A program made the position numbers and the translations under genes. This document shows positions 54,506-63,696 of a stretch of 64,000 bases of DNA, in pieces. This stretch comes from Mycolicibacterium tusciae JS617 (GTDB lineage: Bacteria > Actinomycetota > Actinomycetes > Mycobacteriales > Mycobacteriaceae), in assembly GCF_000243415.2 (NCBI RefSeq), contig NZ_KI912270.1:2046001-2110000 (forward strand). The letters are read 5' to 3'. Position 1 is the first letter of the stretch; each line of letters opens with the position of its first letter. The notes below the pieces were generated by a model. It did not search any database. It worked only from the letters and a program-made list of their open reading frames with translations, and was not told the origin of the DNA.

Positions 54506-55654
54506 ATGACCAACGACGTCGCCATCATCGGTGTCGGGCTACACCCATTCGGCCGCTTCGAGGGCAAGTCAGCGATGGAGATGGGTGTTGACGCCATCTT
54601 CGCCGCGGTCGCCGACGCCGGCGTCGAATGGAAAGACATCCAGGCGGCCACCGGAGGCAGCTGGACCGTTGCCAACCCCGACGCCATCGTCGGCATGGTC
54701 GGCCTGTCCGGAATCCCGTTCACCAATGTGTTCAACGCGTGCGCGACGGCCGCCAGCGCCGCCAAGGCTTGTGCGGACGGAATCCGGCTGGGCGACTACG
54801 ACATCGGCATTGCGATCGGTCTGGACAAACACCCCCGGGGCGCATTCACTGAGGATCCGGCGCTGGTGGGGATGCCGAGCTGGTACGCCGAAAACGGCCA
54901 GTACCTCACCACGCAGTTCTTCGGGATGAAGGCCAACAAGTATCTACATGACCACGGCGTCTCCCACGAGACGCTGGCCAAGGTCGCGGCCAAGAACTTC
55001 CGCAACGGCGCGCTGAACCCGAACGCGTTCCGCCGCAAGCCCATCGCCGAGGAGGACATTCTCAACTCGACGATGCTGAACTATCCCCTCACTCAATACA
55101 TGTTCTGCGCGCCCGACGAGGGAGCAGCGGCTGTGGTCATGTGTCGCGCTGACATCGCGCACAAGTACGCCAAGAAGCCCGTGTATCTGAAGGCGGTCGA
55201 GGTGCGGACACGGCGGTTCGGCGCCTATGAGGTCAACACGACCTTCGCCCCGGTCGCCGAGGACGTCGCGCCCACGGTCTACGCCGCACGATCCGCATTC
55301 GAAAAGGCCGGTGTGGCACCGGAAGACGTCGATGTCATTCAGCTGCAGGACACCGATGCCGGCGCGGAGATCATCCATATGGCCGAGTGCGGGTTCTGCG
55401 CCGACGGGGATCAGGAGAAGTTACTGGCCGACGGCGCCACCGAGATCGGTGGCGCACTACCGATCAACACCGATGGCGGGCTGATCGCCAACGGCGAACC
55501 CATCGGAGCATCGGGCCTGCGTCAGATCCACGAGTTGGTGCGCCAATTGCGCGGTGAGGCGGGCGACCGGCAGGTCCCCGGAGAGCCGAAAGTCGGCTTC
55601 GCCCAGCTCTACGGTGCGCCCGGCACCGCAGCGGCGACCATCCTCACGACTTAA
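54506..55654 (+). CDS. Thiolase-like protein (SCP2/lipid-transfer type, Ltp2-like)
   Basis: The 382-residue protein has the acylated Cys in NVFNACATAASAAKA. The DAGAEIIHMAECGF segment stands where the HEAF-type His is usual, and GGLIANGEPIGASGLRQIHE is the C-terminal active loop with Glu-Pro in place of the common Gly-His-Pro. Such proteins act as thiolases or as aldolases (Ltp2) that remove side chains from steroid-type CoA esters, and normally need a DUF35 partner. The partner gene immediately upstream is truncated here. It is controlled by the ACTGTAA-type site at 54322. Confidence 0.85.
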   Translation: MTNDVAIIGVGLHPFGRFEGKSAMEMGVDAIFAAVADAGVEWKDIQAATGGSWTVANPDAIVGMVGLSGIPFTNVFNACATAASAAKACADGIRLGDYDIGIAIGLDKHPRGAFTEDPALVGMPSWYAENGQYLTTQFFGMKANKYLHDHGVSHETLAKVAAKNFRNGALNPNAFRRKPIAEEDILNSTMLNYPLTQYMFCAPDEGAAAVVMCRADIAHKYAKKPVYLKAVEVRTRRFGAYEVNTTFAPVAEDVAPTVYAARSAFEKAGVAPEDVDVIQLQDTDAGAEIIHMAECGFCADGDQEKLLADGATEIGGALPINTDGGLIANGEPIGASGLRQIHELVRQLRGEAGDRQVPGEPKVGFAQLYGAPGTAAATILTT

Positions 55655-55664
55655 CAAGCGCGGG

Positions 55665-55714
55665 CAGACGCAAAAGTCCCCGACACGCCAACGTTTTGGA
55701 GCACTTTGCGTCTG
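55665..55714. terminator. Palindrome after the thiolase gene
   Basis: CAGACGCAAA and TTTGCGTCTG are perfect 10-bp arms around a loop of about 30 bases, starting 11 bp after the thiolase stop. A terminator or dispersed repeat. The rest of the space to 55887 shows no convincing gene. Confidence 0.6.
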
Positions 55715-55887
55715 ATCGCCTCAGGGACTCAAAATTTTCCCGAGCACCCGCAGGACGCTTCATAAATGACAACGCGCGGCGATTCATGGGGTTGCCGATC
55801 GCGAACCCGGATCCCGAAGCGGTCAAGCCGCCTGCAGTGTCGAACGTTTAGCCGGACATATCGCCGCTTGGCGGGCATGCTGGACCC

Positions 55888-56712
55888 ATGCCCACCATCA
55901 CCACCAATGACGGCGTAGACATTTACTTCAAGGACTGGGGTTCGGGTCAGCCGATCGTCTTCAGTCACGGATGGCCGCTGTCGGCCGACGACTGGGACAC
56001 TCAGATGCTGTTCTTCCTGCAGCACGGCTTCCGTGTCGTCGCGCATGATCGCCGCGGCCACGGCCGCTCGTCCCAGGTCGCCGACGGCCACGACATGGAC
56101 CACTACGCCGACGACCTCGCCGCAGTCGTCGAACATCTCGACCTGCGCGATGCCGTGCACATCGGCCATTCGACCGGTGGTGGTGAAGTCGCCCATTATC
56201 TCGCCCGGCACGGCCAGGATCGCGCCGTCAAGGCCGTGCTCATCAGCTCGGTGCCGCCGCTGATGGTGCAGACCGACGCGAACCCCGGTGGCCTGCCCAA
56301 GGAAGTCTTCGACGATCTTCAGGCCCAGCTGGCGGCCAACCGGTCGGAGTTCTACCACTCGCTGGCGTCGGGACCGTTCTACGGATTCAACCGCCCCGGC
56401 GTGGAATCCTCGGAGCCGATCATCCAGAACTGGTGGCGCCAAGGGATGATGGGCGGCGCCAAGGCGCATTACGACGGCATCGTCGCGTTCTCGCAGACCG
56501 ACTTCACCGAGGATTTGAAGAACATCACGATTCCGGTTCTGGTGATGCACGGCGACGACGACCAGGTCGTGCCGTACGCAGACTCCGGGCCACTGTCAGC
56601 CGAGCTACTTCCGAACGGAACCCTCAAGACGTATCCCGGCTACCCACATGGCGCGTTCACCACCCGTCACGACGTCATCAATCCCGACCTGCTGGAGTTC
56701 ATTCGGTCGTGA
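55888..56712 (+). CDS. Alpha/beta hydrolase, non-haem haloperoxidase/arylesterase type
   Basis: The 274-residue protein has [16 protein letters not shown] (oxyanion region), [10 protein letters not shown], the nucleophile Ser in [17 protein letters not shown], the acid in [12 protein letters not shown] and the His in [12 protein letters not shown]. This is the set-up of cofactor-free chloroperoxidases/esterases. It may hydrolyse esters or make peracids. No operon link; it is convergent with the epimerase gene (15 bp between stop codons). Confidence 0.88.
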   Translation: MPTITTNDGVDIYFKDWGSGQPIVFSHGWPLSADDWDTQMLFFLQHGFRVVAHDRRGHGRSSQVADGHDMDHYADDLAAVVEHLDLRDAVHIGHSTGGGEVAHYLARHGQDRAVKAVLISSVPPLMVQTDANPGGLPKEVFDDLQAQLAANRSEFYHSLASGPFYGFNRPGVESSEPIIQNWWRQGMMGGAKAHYDGIVAFSQTDFTEDLKNITIPVLVMHGDDDQVVPYADSGPLSAELLPNGTLKTYPGYPHGAFTTRHDVINPDLLEFIRS

Positions 56713-56727
56713 TGTCGGCGCGGCGGT

Positions 56728-57732
56728 TCAACCTCGGCGCGATACTTCCTTGGAATGGTCGACGTGGAACTGTGCCGCCTTCCGTATCGACTCGGCGGCG
56801 GGGCGCGGATTCCAGCCGAGTTCCCGCGTCGCCTTACCGTGATCCGCGGGCGACGTGGTGTGCAGTAGACGCACGCCTGTCACGTCGATGACGGGATCGC
56901 GTCGCAGCAATCGGGACACCACTCCGTTGACGAAACCCGCGGCGTACATCACCGCAAGCGGTATGCCGAAGCGCGGCGGTCGCGTGCCGACCCCGTCCGC
57001 CGCGGTCGTCAGCAACTCCCGCATCGGCATGTACGTCTCGGAAATGATGTAGCGCTCGCCGACCCGGCCGTGTTCGGCGGCGAGCAGGAACGCCTCGGCG
57101 ACGTCCTCGATACCCACTACCTCAGTGGACACACCTTTGACGTACACCGGAAGCTGGCCCTGGGCAGCCAATTTCACCATCAGCCCTTGATTCGGCTGCC
57201 AGTCCAGCGGTCCGTACGGGTTGGACACATTCAGCGCGACGGCGGGCAGTCCCCGCTCGCGGGCATAGCGCAGGACCAAGTCCTCCGCCTGACGGCGCGA
57301 CTCGATGTAGGGTCCGCCGATCCCCGGCCAGTTGAACGCATCGTCTTCAGTCGCCGGGCGGCCTTCGCCGAGGGCGATCGTACCGATGGTGCTGCAGAAC
57401 ACGAACCGGTGCAGGTCGGCGTCGGTGGCGACGTCGAGCACCCGCTGTAAGCAGTTGACGTTGGTTTCGAAAAGAGGTGCCGGGTCGCGCAGGTGAAAGC
57501 GGGTGTCCACCACGCAGTAGTAGACGACATCTCGGTCGGCCATCGCTGCGCGCAAGGCGCTCTCGTCGTACAGGTCGCCGTAGCACCGCTCGACATCGAG
57601 GTCGTCGATGCCCATTGTCTTACTGGACTTGCGGAGATACACCCGAACATCGTCGCCGCGCTCGGCAAGCTTCCGAGTGACATGGGAGCCGACAAAGCCA
57701 CTCGCCCCCATGACGAGGGCCTTACCTGCCAT
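56728..57732 (-). CDS. NAD(P)-dependent epimerase/dehydratase-like (extended SDR, steroid-dehydrogenase-like)
   Basis: The 334-residue extended SDR has VMGASGFVGSHVTRKLAERG at the N-terminus, CYGDLYDESALRAAM, VFCSTIGTIALG and GPYIESRRQAED. In this last segment the usual YxxxK is Tyr-x3-Arg, a change seen in some relatives. NVSNPYGPLDW and the helical C-terminus fit 3-beta-hydroxysteroid dehydrogenase-like members. It would oxidise or reduce a hydroxyl or ketone on the pathway compound. It is the last gene of the long minus-strand operon and abuts the stop of the FadE upstream. Confidence 0.8.
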   Translation of the reverse strand: MAGKALVMGASGFVGSHVTRKLAERGDDVRVYLRKSSKTMGIDDLDVERCYGDLYDESALRAAMADRDVVYYCVVDTRFHLRDPAPLFETNVNCLQRVLDVATDADLHRFVFCSTIGTIALGEGRPATEDDAFNWPGIGGPYIESRRQAEDLVLRYARERGLPAVALNVSNPYGPLDWQPNQGLMVKLAAQGQLPVYVKGVSTEVVGIEDVAEAFLLAAEHGRVGERYIISETYMPMRELLTTAADGVGTRPPRFGIPLAVMYAAGFVNGVVSRLLRRDPVIDVTGVRLLHTTSPADHGKATRELGWNPRPAAESIRKAAQFHVDHSKEVSRRG

Positions 57733-58929
57733 CTACGACGCCTTCTTGGCGACTGGCGGTGCGTAGGCCGGCTTTCCGAGGCCAAGCATGTACTGCGCGA
57801 TCATGTTTCGGAACACCTCAAGGGTGCCGCCGTAAATCCCGACCAACGGCGCGAACCGGTAGACGTACTCGGCGGCCCCGTCATCGGCCGCCCCGTCGGT
57901 ACCGATCGGCAGCGCCGCTGACGTACCCAGGATGTCCATGAGATCCGGCGAGATGTCGCGCATGGTCTGGGCGAGCGCGACACGGCCGAAGATGCTCGGT
58001 GCGCTCAGTGATGCCTCCATTCGGGCGACGCTTCGCCCGAGCCGATATACGACCGAGCCGTCGTCGATCAGACGACGCCCGTCGGGGCCCGTCTCGGCGA
58101 CCTTGGCGGCCGCCTTGTCGACCGCGGTGGCCATGAATCCGGCCTGGTGCATCATGATCGACACATCCTGCAGTCCGTCCTGCGCGGCCGCCACGGCACC
58201 GTGCTCGACGTTGAGGGGTTCGCGGACCACGGTCCAGCCGTCGTTCACCTCTCCGAGCCGGTATTTGTCGTCGACGCGTACATCGCTGTAGTAGACGATG
58301 TTGGTGCGGTCACCATCGACCGTGCGGACGCCCTGGATCTCGATGCCCGGAGAATCCAGCGGAACGAGAAACATGGTCAGGCTCTTGTGCTTCGGTGCCG
58401 CGGGGTCGGTGTTGGTGATCAGGAAAACGTACTGGCAGTTGTGTGCGCCGGTGGTGAACATCTTCGATCCGTTGATCACCCATCCCTCGCCGTCACGCAC
58501 GGCGCGGGTCTTGCAGGTGGCCACGTCGGAGCCGCCCTCTGGTTCCGTGTAACCCAGGCAGAGGCGGGCGTGTCCGCTGTAGACCTTAGGCATGACTTCG
58601 GCTTTCAGTTCGGGCGAGCCGAACTTCTCCACCGAGCGCGAGATCATCGCCGTGGTGCCCGAGGTGACCCACGGCACGTGGGCGCGCCGCTTCTCGAGTG
58701 CCCAGATTCGGGCCCGAAGGCGGTTGAAGCCGCCTTCGGATTCGGGCTTCCATTCCTTTTCCAGATAGCCCGCTTTGCCGAGCGCCAGATGCACGCCTTC
58801 GTCGAAGTTGTCGCCGGTCTCGCGATCGCGGCGGATCACTTCATCGGTGACGTGGGTGCGCAGGAAGCCGCGCGCCTCCTCGAGGAAGGCCTGATCGTCG
58901 TCGTCGAGTTCGACCCGTGAGAAATCCAT
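57733..58929 (-). CDS. Acyl-CoA dehydrogenase (FadE), first of a pair
   Basis: The 398-residue protein has LCLGYTEPEGGSDVATCKTRA (FAD and substrate region), INGSKMFTTGAHNC, the LGEVNDGWTVV loop and, near the end, GIYGGTLEVFRNMIAQYMLG, where Glu/Arg of the FAD-contact motif lie. It would insert a double bond into an acyl-CoA. The FadE at 58942 lies 12 bp upstream in the same direction. Adjacent unlike FadE genes often encode an alpha2beta2 enzyme in steroid-degrading mycobacteria, with the active site mainly in one subunit. Confidence 0.88.
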   Translation of the reverse strand: MDFSRVELDDDDQAFLEEARGFLRTHVTDEVIRRDRETGDNFDEGVHLALGKAGYLEKEWKPESEGGFNRLRARIWALEKRRAHVPWVTSGTTAMISRSVEKFGSPELKAEVMPKVYSGHARLCLGYTEPEGGSDVATCKTRAVRDGEGWVINGSKMFTTGAHNCQYVFLITNTDPAAPKHKSLTMFLVPLDSPGIEIQGVRTVDGDRTNIVYYSDVRVDDKYRLGEVNDGWTVVREPLNVEHGAVAAAQDGLQDVSIMMHQAGFMATAVDKAAAKVAETGPDGRRLIDDGSVVYRLGRSVARMEASLSAPSIFGRVALAQTMRDISPDLMDILGTSAALPIGTDGAADDGAAEYVYRFAPLVGIYGGTLEVFRNMIAQYMLGLGKPAYAPPVAKKAS

Positions 58930-58941
58930 TACGGCTCTTAC

Positions 58942-60033
58942 CTATCCTTCGCTCTTCGCGCGAGCGCTCATCGGTCTTTCCCGCGCGCGAGCGCTCATCG
59001 GTCTTTCCCGCGCAGCGACGATCTCGGCGATGTACTTGGCGGTGGTACCGGGGTCACCGCCGGCCAGCGACCATCCGCGGGCCCGCACCAGATAGGCGCT
59101 GGCCGCGGCTTCCGCCGAAACACCGAGGCCGCCCTGGATATGGACCGCCATCGTCGCCGCCTTCGACGCTTCTTCGGCCATGAACACGAACGCCGAAGGC
59201 GCCAGTTCCAGACGCTCGTCGGGCTCATTGTCGAGGAACCACGCCGCCCGGCGCGCCAGGTTGCGTCCGCCCTGCACCGTGATGGCGATGTTGGCCAGCG
59301 GATGCGAGATGCCCTGCAACGTCGAGATCGGAACACCGAGTGTGTAGCGCGACTTGGCGAACTCGGCAGCGATGGTCATCGTCTCCTCGACGAGACCCAC
59401 CAAGGCTGCCGCGGTCAGCACCCGCCATTCATCGAGTGCCCGCTGGTACTCGGCCAATGCGCCGGACCCGCTGCCAAGAACCGCACGGTCATCGGCGGCC
59501 GCGGGGTCAACCCATGCCATCGGCAACTTGCCGATGTTGTCGACCCTGACCGGCCGGGTCCCGAACGTCAGTCGCACGACCTCGTCACCATCGCGCACGA
59601 TGATGCGGTCGGCAATCGACCCTGTCGGGATCAGACGCACCCCGGACACGTTGTCCTGTCGAGGGTCGAACGAGATCAGATGCTTACCGTTGACGACGTC
59701 CGGCTCGACCGTGCCGAGCCGTGCCAACAAGCGCGCCGCACAGACATGGTCGATCCAGGGAACCGGCGCAAGTGCCCGGCCGAGCTCCTCGGCCACCAAC
59801 GTCAGATCGACGAGAGTGGCGCCGTCACCTCCGCTGGACTCCGGCAGCGCCATGCTGGTTGCCCCCATGGCGCACAGGCGTTCCCACAGACTCTTATCGA
59901 ACCCCGATTCCTCGGCCGCGCGAACGGTCTCGATCGGGCAGTGCGTCTTGAAGAACTCCCGATACGCGGATTGGACCGCCTGATGGTCCTCCGACAGGCT
60001 GTAGTCCAGCCTCCGCAGTTCGTAACGGTCCAT
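58942..60033 (-). CDS. Acyl-CoA dehydrogenase (FadE), second of the pair, with duplicated C-terminus
   Basis: The 363-residue protein starts at MDRYELRRLDYS, with GAGGAG upstream; a GTG at 60039 would overlap the previous stop. The N-terminal helical domain (AMGATSMALPESSGGDG, TLVAEELGRALAPVPW) and the C-terminal domain (RYTLGVPISTLQGISHPLANI, HIQGGLGVSAEA) are both clear. The usual TEP and GTxEI motifs are weak, as in the non-catalytic partner of heteromeric enzymes. The last residues contain RERPMSARA twice, from a 27-bp tandem duplication. Confidence 0.85.
   Translation of the reverse strand: MDRYELRRLDYSLSEDHQAVQSAYREFFKTHCPIETVRAAEESGFDKSLWERLCAMGATSMALPESSGGDGATLVDLTLVAEELGRALAPVPWIDHVCAARLLARLGTVEPDVVNGKHLISFDPRQDNVSGVRLIPTGSIADRIIVRDGDEVVRLTFGTRPVRVDNIGKLPMAWVDPAAADDRAVLGSGSGALAEYQRALDEWRVLTAAALVGLVEETMTIAAEFAKSRYTLGVPISTLQGISHPLANIAITVQGGRNLARRAAWFLDNEPDERLELAPSAFVFMAEEASKAATMAVHIQGGLGVSAEAAASAYLVRARGWSLAGGDPGTTAKYIAEIVAARERPMSARARERPMSARAKSEG
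58957..59012. repeat. 27-bp tandem duplication at the 3' end of a FadE gene
   Basis: The unit containing GAGCGCTCATCGGTCTTTCC occurs twice with a period of 27 bases. It keeps the reading frame and doubles RERPMSARA at the protein C-terminus. Confidence 0.85.
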
Positions 60034-60035
60034 CG

Positions 60036-60872
60036 TCACTGCTCCTCACGCGGTCCGAAAAAGAAGTCGTTCGCATTGTTGTAGAGGTAGTTGTCGCGCA
60101 CCTCGGCGGGCAGGTCCAGCGCCACAGCTTCGGGTACCACGCGATGCATTCGCAGCACCGGCCAGTCCGACGCGAAGATCACCTTGTCCGGTCCGCGGGT
60201 GCGCATGTAATGCAAAAGGCTGTCCGGCAGCCGCTTCGGCGACCACGCCGACGTCATCAGCCGCAGATTCCTGTACTTGATCATCAGCCGGATCGCGACG
60301 TCCCACCACGGATCGGCCCCGTGAATCATGCACAGCTTCAGCTCCGGAAATCGCACACAGACCCGGTCAAGGTGGATCGGGTTCTGCGCCTCGCCGGGGA
60401 TCGGAGGTCCCGGCAGGCCGGTGTTTACGCACAGCGGCAAACCGAGTTCGGCGCATTTGGTGTAGAGAGGATAGTAGACGGCGTCACTCGGCGGATACTG
60501 GCCATCACCCCAAAAGCTGGGCCCCACAGCGGTATACGCCACCGGCAGGTCGCGCACGACGGCGCTGAGCTCCCGCAGCGATGGCATCGGCCGCAGCAGG
60601 TTCACACCGCCCATCGCGAGTGCGAACTTGTCGGGCCGCTGGTCGACGAACTTGCGGGCCGTCACCGACGGCTTGGTCAAATTGTCCATCAGGATGGCCT
60701 TCTCGACGCCGCGCTCGTCCATCTCCTCGAGCAGCTGCGGGAGTTCGACCTGGTCGTAGAGCGACTGGGGTCCCTTGAAGTAGTCGTCACGCACCTTGAG
60801 CATGAACTCGGGCTGCTTCTCGGTCTCGCCGAAGTGGACATTGACCAGACAATCAATTGCTTTCGGGCTCAT
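60036..60872 (-). CDS. Amidohydrolase-family protein (TIM barrel, COG2159-like)
   Basis: The 278-residue protein has AIDCLVNVHFGE in place of the usual HxH metal motif, LEEMDERGVEKAILMDN, LCVNTGLPGPPIPGEAQNP, ELKLCMIHGADPWWD with a metal-type His, and VIFASDWPVLRMHRVV with the final Asp. The family includes decarboxylases and hydrolases for ring-cleavage and beta-keto products. The first metal-binding pair is poorly conserved, so activity is uncertain. The ATG overlaps the FadD stop (ATGA at 60869-60872). Confidence 0.8.
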   Translation of the reverse strand: MSPKAIDCLVNVHFGETEKQPEFMLKVRDDYFKGPQSLYDQVELPQLLEEMDERGVEKAILMDNLTKPSVTARKFVDQRPDKFALAMGGVNLLRPMPSLRELSAVVRDLPVAYTAVGPSFWGDGQYPPSDAVYYPLYTKCAELGLPLCVNTGLPGPPIPGEAQNPIHLDRVCVRFPELKLCMIHGADPWWDVAIRLMIKYRNLRLMTSAWSPKRLPDSLLHYMRTRGPDKVIFASDWPVLRMHRVVPEAVALDLPAEVRDNYLYNNANDFFFGPREEQ

Positions 60873-62485
60873 GTCAGCGATGCCTCTTGTACCGCAGTGG
60901 CTTTCGCCCAGCGGTAGTCAGGTTTGCCGTTTCCGAGGCGACGGACTTGATCGACGATGATGAACTCCTTCGGCGCCTTGAACCGCGCGAGACGCGATGT
61001 GCATTGCCCGTGAAGCTGTTCGGACGTGACGTGGACGTCTGATTGCAGGGCCACCAGGGCGACGATTTCTTCACCCCACCGCTCACTGGGCCGCCCGACG
61101 ACCAGCGCGTCGGCCACACCCGCGTATGCGCGCAACACTTCCTCGACCTCTTCGACGAAAACCTTTTCGCCTCCGGTGTTGACGACGAGCGAATCCCGCC
61201 CAAACAACTGTAGAGAGCCGTCGGGGGTGAGCGAGCCGCGGTCCCCCGAGATCACCACACGCTGTCCTTCGACGACGGGGAAGGTTTTGCGAGTGGCGGC
61301 TTCGTCGTCGAAATAGCCGAGCGGGATGCGTCCACCGCGTGCGACGAAGCCGACCTCCTGCTCCCCCGGTTGCAGGAAGCGACTGTAGTCCTCCGACAGA
61401 ACCAGCGCGCCTTCCCTGAGCACGAACGTGTCTTTCTGATCCCCGCGTTGGCTGCGCCCGAAGCCCACGTTCCCCGTCTCGGAGGAGCCGTAGCCGTTGA
61501 TCAGGGTGATTTGCGGCAGTAACTCCAGAAGTGCCTGTTGGTGTTTCGGATTGGTGGCCGCCCCGCCGGTCCCGATCGCATACATCGACGACAGGTCATA
61601 CGAACCGCTGCGCAGTTCCTCGACCAGCGGCCCTGCGTAGGCATCACCGACCATCGTCATCATGCCGACTTTCTCACGCTCCGCCGTTTGAAGCACCGCA
61701 CATGGGTCGAAGCGCGTCCTGTCGTAGAGCACGATCGGCAGCCCATTGAGGAGGCCCGCAAAGGCTGTCCACATGCCCGCTGCATGCATCAGCGGAGATA
61801 CGGCGAACCACGGCTGACCTTCGAAGCCGAGCTTGGCATGGATTTCGCCGACAGATTCGTGGTCGGCGCCGTTCATGGACACGACGTACGTGTCGCTCTG
61901 CCGCCACATCACCCCTTTCGGGCGGCCGGTGGTTCCGCCGGTGCACACCATCATCACATCATCGGGTGACGCGGCGATGTCGCGATCCGTATCTCCCTGT
62001 GCCAGAGCATCGTCCAAGCTGATGGCGCCCGGTAACAGCGGCACAGAGCTGTCGTCGTCGACGGAGATCATCAGATCCGCGGCGGCAGGCGGAAGGACGT
62101 CGGCCAACTTCGGCCCGAATGAGCGGTGGTAGATCACCGCCCGCGGCTGCAGGTATTCCAGGAGTTCGGCCACCTCGCGCGGCGCGTAGTTGTAGTTGAC
62201 GTTGACCGGCACGGTTCGTGCCTTCAGCGAACCGATAACCATGTCGGGGTACAGATCGTTGTGCATGATGAGTGCCACGCGGTCCTGTCCGCATTCCCAG
62301 TTCGCGAGCTCGCCTCGCTCCCGGTGCGCGCCCAACCCCTGCCCGGCAAGGTAATTGGCCAATCGGCGGGTGCGCTCCGCCGACCCCCCGAACGTGCTGC
62401 GGCGCGTACCGCAGATGGTCATGAGCCGGTCGGGGTCGGCGTCGGCGATCGCGTCGAGCACCGCCCCGATGGTCCATTCGCCCAT
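60869..62485 (-). CDS. Acyl-CoA synthetase (FadD)
   Basis: The 538-residue protein starts at MGEWTIGAVLDAIADADPD; the frame further upstream is a shadow. The AMP-binding loop is VCTGGTTGRPKGVMW, with INGYGSSETGN, GDRGSLTPDGSLQLFGRDS and LGNGKPDYRW with the catalytic Lys. NYAPREVAELLEYLQPRAVIYH is typical of the steroid/terpenoid-acid FadD group. It activates the acid that the two FadE proteins then oxidise. The start follows the stop of the second amidohydrolase gene by 2 bp. Confidence 0.88.
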   Translation of the reverse strand: MGEWTIGAVLDAIADADPDRLMTICGTRRSTFGGSAERTRRLANYLAGQGLGAHRERGELANWECGQDRVALIMHNDLYPDMVIGSLKARTVPVNVNYNYAPREVAELLEYLQPRAVIYHRSFGPKLADVLPPAAADLMISVDDDSSVPLLPGAISLDDALAQGDTDRDIAASPDDVMMVCTGGTTGRPKGVMWRQSDTYVVSMNGADHESVGEIHAKLGFEGQPWFAVSPLMHAAGMWTAFAGLLNGLPIVLYDRTRFDPCAVLQTAEREKVGMMTMVGDAYAGPLVEELRSGSYDLSSMYAIGTGGAATNPKHQQALLELLPQITLINGYGSSETGNVGFGRSQRGDQKDTFVLREGALVLSEDYSRFLQPGEQEVGFVARGGRIPLGYFDDEAATRKTFPVVEGQRVVISGDRGSLTPDGSLQLFGRDSLVVNTGGEKVFVEEVEEVLRAYAGVADALVVGRPSERWGEEIVALVALQSDVHVTSEQLHGQCTSRLARFKAPKEFIIVDQVRRLGNGKPDYRWAKATAVQEASLT

Positions 62486-62487
62486 GG

Positions 62488-63696
62488 TTAGGCGGAGGCC
62501 GTTACGTTCGCACCCAGCAGCTCGAGTGCGTTGTCGCGCATGACCTTCCGGGTGTCCTCGTAGCTGAACTCGGGGAACTGCGGGATATCGGCGGTGAAGG
62601 TCATCGGATCGGCCAGGCCTTCGCCGTGGGGCCAATCCGAACCGAACAGAATCTTGTCGACGCCGATCGTCGCGGCGAGCAGCTTGACGTCATCCTCGTA
62701 GTACGGCGCGATCCACACGTTGTTTCTCAGCTGCTCGACCGGGTCCTCTTTGAAGTGATACGGCGCGGTGTTGGCGGCCTTCTTGAGCCGTTTGATCAAG
62801 CGGTAGACGAAATATGAGCCGTTCTCGATGCTCGCCACCTTCAACTTCGGATGCCGGGTGAAGACCTGATGCACGATCATCGAAGCCATCGAGTCGTGAA
62901 TGGCGCGGTCGTCGAGCAGCACCTGGTCCAACGGATCTTTCTTGCCGAATCCCTCGAACGTGGCCTTGCCGCCCCACAATGCCGCGATCGCGAGGTAGCC
63001 GCTATCGGACAGGTGGAAGATCACCGGAACGCGGGCCTCGGCCAGCCGGGCCCACACCGGATCGTGCAACGGATCGCCCAGTGAACGGGGCTTGGTACGA
63101 CCGGGGACGGGCGCAGGCCGCACACACACGTTCTTGGCGCCGCGACTGAGGACGAAGTCGACCTCCTCCACGGCCTTGTCCGGATCGGCCAGCGAGATGA
63201 TCGGCGCCGAGAGGAAGCGGTGGTCGGGACGATCGAAACCCCAGTCTTCGTCCAGCCACAGGTTGAACGCGTGCACCGTCGCCGTGGTCGCCTCGATGTC
63301 GTGCTTGAGGGCCTCCTCGACACCGCACGCGAAAGTCGGCAGCATGAACACGGTTTCGAGGTTCTGCTTGTCAAGAAACTTCAGCCGGGCATCGCGATTC
63401 TGGTACTCGGGATGGTCGGGCAGCCGGTCGACCTTCATCAGCGATGCCGGGTCAACGCCCTCGGGGATTTCACCGCGGAACAGCAGATCGAGGCACCCCG
63501 GTTCGATGATCGGGTCGAACGTCGGATTCGGGATGAAGTGGTTGACCACGCCGCCCATGACGGCGAACGTGCGCTTGCCCTCGGTGAGCATCTGCACTCC
63601 GCGGCGCTTGAACTCCTTGGGCAGGTGCCGCGTGCACGAGTCGATCGTCTCGTAGTAATGGTTGTCGACGTCGATGGCCATGTAGTCCAGGGTCAC
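62488..63696 (-). CDS. Amidohydrolase-family protein, second
   Basis: The 402-residue protein takes the GTG at 63696 as start, since GTGA overlaps the stop of the enoyl-CoA hydratase gene and AGGACAGGA is upstream; an ATG at 63681 (MAIDVDNHYYE) is also possible. It shows DVDNHYYE at the first metal site, VPVIFHLSDSGY, KVASIENGSYFVYRLI, and ILFGSDWPHGEGLADP with the final Asp. This is the COG2159 group common in steroid-type clusters. Reaction not known. Confidence 0.83.
   Translation of the reverse strand: MTLDYMAIDVDNHYYETIDSCTRHLPKEFKRRGVQMLTEGKRTFAVMGGVVNHFIPNPTFDPIIEPGCLDLLFRGEIPEGVDPASLMKVDRLPDHPEYQNRDARLKFLDKQNLETVFMLPTFACGVEEALKHDIEATTATVHAFNLWLDEDWGFDRPDHRFLSAPIISLADPDKAVEEVDFVLSRGAKNVCVRPAPVPGRTKPRSLGDPLHDPVWARLAEARVPVIFHLSDSGYLAIAALWGGKATFEGFGKKDPLDQVLLDDRAIHDSMASMIVHQVFTRHPKLKVASIENGSYFVYRLIKRLKKAANTAPYHFKEDPVEQLRNNVWIAPYYEDDVKLLAATIGVDKILFGSDWPHGEGLADPMTFTADIPQFPEFSYEDTRKVMRDNALELLGANVTASA

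Noticed and set aside
55730..55887. A small gene or peptide between the thiolase and the alpha/beta hydrolase
   Set aside because: A 21-codon frame starting ATGGGGTTGCC exists but has no ribosome binding site or similarity; left as intergenic.
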